In this document: positions 4,513-6,055 of the stretch, piece by piece
Position numbering within the stretch: position 1 is the stretch's first letter
Layout: each line of letters opens with the position of its first letter
Source: DATARH01 sp050181375
GTDB lineage: Bacteria > Pseudomonadota > Alphaproteobacteria > ATCC43930 > CGMCC-115725
Direction of reading: 5' to 3'
NCBI GenBank assembly: GCA_050181375.1
Contig: JBFXDF010000240.1
Coordinates: 1 to 6,055, forward strand
DNA length: 6,055 bases
Position numbers and translations under genes: made by a program
Notes under the pieces: model-generated
What the model saw: only the letters and a program-made list of their open reading frames with translations
What the model was told of the DNA's origin: nothing
Database searches by the model: none

Positions 4513-5053
4513 TTCCCTGTGGGTCCGCCTGCGGCCCGCCGGCGGGCGGCGCCGAGTTGAACAGCTTATCGGCCGCGCGCTTTTGCTGGTCGCTGAGACT
4601 GGCGTAAAGCGCCTCGAGCGCCGGTAGCAGGCGCTTCAGATTGTCCGCCTCGGTTTGCGCGAAAGTCGCCGCGGTGCGCAAGCCTTCGACCGCGCTCTTC
4701 TCCGCCGCTTGCGCCTCCTTCTGCATCAGCGAATCCATCGCTTGGGCGTTCTGCTTGACGACGCTCGCGAACTGATCGAATTGCGACTGCTGCGCGGCGG
4801 TTATGTTGAGCCGTTTCTTGATGTCGCCAAGCTGCGCCTCGACCGGATCGCCGGCCGGGCGCCCCGCTGCGGGCTTCTGGCCGGCCGCCGACTGGGCCTG
4901 TGCCGGCGCCGACCGGTTTCCGGTTTGTGCTGTCGCACTGTCGGCTGCAGCGCCGAGCGACAGCATCAGAATAGCGCCGGCCAGCACCCGCAGCGCGGCG
5001 GGGCGTCCCGCGCGATGGGCTGAGCGATCCCTGTGATCGAGCACATATCGCAT
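4499..5053 (-). CDS. Spy/CpxP-like LTXXQ-motif periplasmic protein
   Basis: A 184-residue exported protein. The ATG at 5051-5053 has AAAGGAAA (5062-5069) upstream, and TGA ends it at 4499-4501. The N-terminus is basic (DHRDRSAHRAGRPAALR). A hydrophobic core at about 21-37 and an AxA site follow (SATA, cleavage after A42 predicted), so this is a Sec signal peptide, slightly long at the n-region. Residues 43-70 are a Pro/Ala/Gln-rich linker. Residues 72-166 are predicted helical, with two LTXXQ-type motifs: LNITAAQQ (82-89) and LSDQQ (153-157), followed by KRAADKLF. This matches the Spy/CpxP family of periplasmic ATP-independent chaperones and related envelope-stress proteins. The Pro/Gly-rich tail PPAGGPQADPQGKRRG follows. 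Many alphaproteobacterial LTXXQ proteins have no known role, so chaperone activity is an inference. It is divergent from the SDR gene. Confidence 0.8.
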   Translation of the reverse strand: MRYVLDHRDRSAHRAGRPAALRVLAGAILMLSLGAAADSATAQTGNRSAPAQAQSAAGQKPAAGRPAGDPVEAQLGDIKKRLNITAAQQSQFDQFASVVKQNAQAMDSLMQKEAQAAEKSAVEGLRTAATFAQTEADNLKRLLPALEALYASLSDQQKRAADKLFNSAPPAGGPQADPQGKRRG

Positions 5054-5168
5054 GGGTCGGGTTTCCTTTGTCGCTTGTTGAGGCCAAGTGAATACGCATC
5101 CCGGGCAGCCTAACGCGCGCGGAATACCATAAGCCAGTCGGTAAACGATCTGTCGGACGCATTATGCC

Positions 5169-5287
5169 AGGAACGGCTTCCAAGGAGCGGGAGCTGCGTT
5201 CCTTCGCGGTATTGCATCCAGCGCCCGATCGGGGCTGGCGAACGGTAAAAATCCCCGCCATCATTGCCGGCCCGCACCATAGCTGGC
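5169..5287 (+). promoter_or_regulatory. Possible structured leader of the SDR gene: three successive hairpins
   Basis: Hairpin 1: AGGAACG (5169-5175) pairs with CGTTCCT (5197-5203), and a 2-base bulge leads into GCTTCC/GGGAGC (5176-5181/5189-5194, one G-U) with loop AAGGAGC. Hairpin 2: CAGC-G-CCCGATCGGG-GCTG (5219-5237), a near-palindrome with one bulged G. Hairpin 3: GCCGGC (5266-5271) with GCTGGC (5282-5287, one G-U). The SDR Shine-Dalgarno GGAGGG follows at 5295-5300. It fits no riboswitch class I recognise. The transcription start is unknown, so the hairpins may not all be in the mRNA. No good sigma-70 promoter is evident in 5054-5308. Confidence 0.35.
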
Positions 5288-5308
5288 GGAATCCGGAGGG
5301 CGAGGGGG

Positions 5309-6055
5309 ATGAAGATCGATCTGTCGGGAAAGCGCGCGGTAGTCACCGGCGGCAGCCGCGGCATCGGCCGCGCGATCGCGCTCGGCCTCGCTGAGGCAGG
5401 GGCGTCGGTGTCGGTCTGCGCCCGCGATGCCGACGGTCTCGCGCCGGTGCGCGACGCGATCGCCGCGCACGGCGTTACCGGGCACGCGCAGGCCTGCGAC
5501 GTCGCCGACCCCCGGGCTCTGTCCGCCTATATCGACGCCGCGGCCGGAGCGCTCGGCGGTATCGACATTCTGGTGTGCAACGCCTCCGGGTTCGGCACCA
5601 GCAACGACGAGGCCGGCTGGGCGCGCAGCATCGATGTCGATCTCTTGGGTACCGTGCGTGCGATCCGCGCCGCGATGCCGCATCTCGAAAAGAGCGGCGC
5701 CGGCGCGATCGTCAATATCTCCTCGATTTCGGGGCTGCGCGCCGCGGCCCGCACGGCGCCCTACGGCGCGGTCAAGGCGGCGCTGATCGAATACACGATG
5801 AGCGAGGCCGCCGCCCTGGCCAGAAAGGGCATCCGCGTCAACTGCGTCGCGCCGGGATCGATCGAGTTCCCCGGCGGCAGCTGGGAGAAGCGCAAGAGCG
5901 ACGCCCCGAACCTCTACAACGCGATCCTGCGCAGCATCCCGTTCGGCCGCCTCGGCCACCCCGAGGAAGTCGCCAATGTCGTCGTCTTCCTCGCCTCCCC
6001 GCTCGCCAACTGGGTCACCGGCCAGACCATCTCGGTGGACGGCGGACAGCTTTTA
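5309..6055 (+). CDS. Short-chain dehydrogenase/reductase (classical SDR), 3' end cut by window edge
   Basis: The ATG at 5309-5311 has GGAGGG (5295-5300) eight bases upstream. The frame is open to the last base (249 codons, no stop), and the protein is nearly complete because classical SDRs are about 250-265 residues. The Rossmann dinucleotide motif is TGGSRGIG (13-20). R17 and R39 (VCAR) suggest NADP(H). The NNAG-equivalent is CNASG (90-94). The active site is S139 (NISSISG), Y152 and K156 (PYGAVKAAL). The PG motif is CVAPGSIEFPGG (179-190), and the C-terminus is GRLGHPEEVANVVVFLAS...VTGQTISVDGG, as in FabG-like oxidoreductases. D111 stands where the catalytic-tetrad Asn usually sits (VDLLG instead of VNLxG). 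The substrate-loop sequence SWEKRKSDAPNLYNAI (191-206) does not identify the substrate. It probably reduces or oxidises a keto/hydroxyl group in the cytosol. Confidence 0.92.
   Translation, partial: MKIDLSGKRAVVTGGSRGIGRAIALGLAEAGASVSVCARDADGLAPVRDAIAAHGVTGHAQACDVADPRALSAYIDAAAGALGGIDILVCNASGFGTSNDEAGWARSIDVDLLGTVRAIRAAMPHLEKSGAGAIVNISSISGLRAAARTAPYGAVKAALIEYTMSEAAALARKGIRVNCVAPGSIEFPGGSWEKRKSDAPNLYNAILRSIPFGRLGHPEEVANVVVFLASPLANWVTGQTISVDGGQLL

Noticed and set aside
5219..5287. Possible cobalamin, FMN or other known riboswitch upstream of the SDR
   Set aside because: A GGTAAAAATCCCC stretch is only faintly reminiscent of known aptamer cores; required conserved boxes are absent in the right order.

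Overview
The window is GC-rich chromosomal DNA of alphaproteobacterial character, probably from the Hyphomicrobiales or Rhodospirillales. This is inferred from codon use, from the CysQ and SDR subfamilies, and from REP-like palindromes of the type common in those genomes. It shows no phage, plasmid, transposase, CRISPR or RNA-gene signature.

Layout, left to right. The 3' half of a cysQ-type 3'(2'),5'-bisphosphate nucleotidase (2-430, +) converges on a small unknown protein with an alpha/beta pattern (521-841, -). A hairpin-rich divergent spacer (842-1057) separates that protein from an NHL beta-propeller protein (1058-2032, +). The propeller keeps the zinc-ligand and catalytic positions of peptidyl-alpha-hydroxyglycine alpha-amidating lyase. 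It converges on an isocitrate lyase/PEP mutase superfamily lyase (2062-2934, -), which is preceded on the same strand, after 52 bases, by an unrecognised 141-residue protein (2987-3412, -). These two probably form an operon. A 255-base divergent spacer (3413-3667) holds a 16-bp tandem repeat, an AT-rich palindrome and a plausible promoter. It leads to a cysteine-dioxygenase-like cupin (3668-4171, +).

The stretch 4172-4498 has no gene. It holds hairpins, two T/A tracts and a pair of inverted REP-like units. Next come a periplasmic Spy/CpxP-like (LTXXQ) protein (4499-5053, -), another divergent spacer whose + strand can fold into three successive hairpins (5169-5287), and a short-chain dehydrogenase/reductase (5309-6055, +) that runs off the right edge with 249 residues visible.

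Most genes look like single-gene or two-gene units in alternating orientation, each with a good Shine-Dalgarno sequence. The lyase, the 141-residue protein, the cupin and the SDR look catabolic or small-molecule oriented, but nothing in the sequence ties them to one pathway. I do not see convincing evidence for a new multi-gene system. The most unusual items are the PAL-like propeller without a visible monooxygenase partner, the unknown protein paired with the lyase, and the structured intergenic regions.
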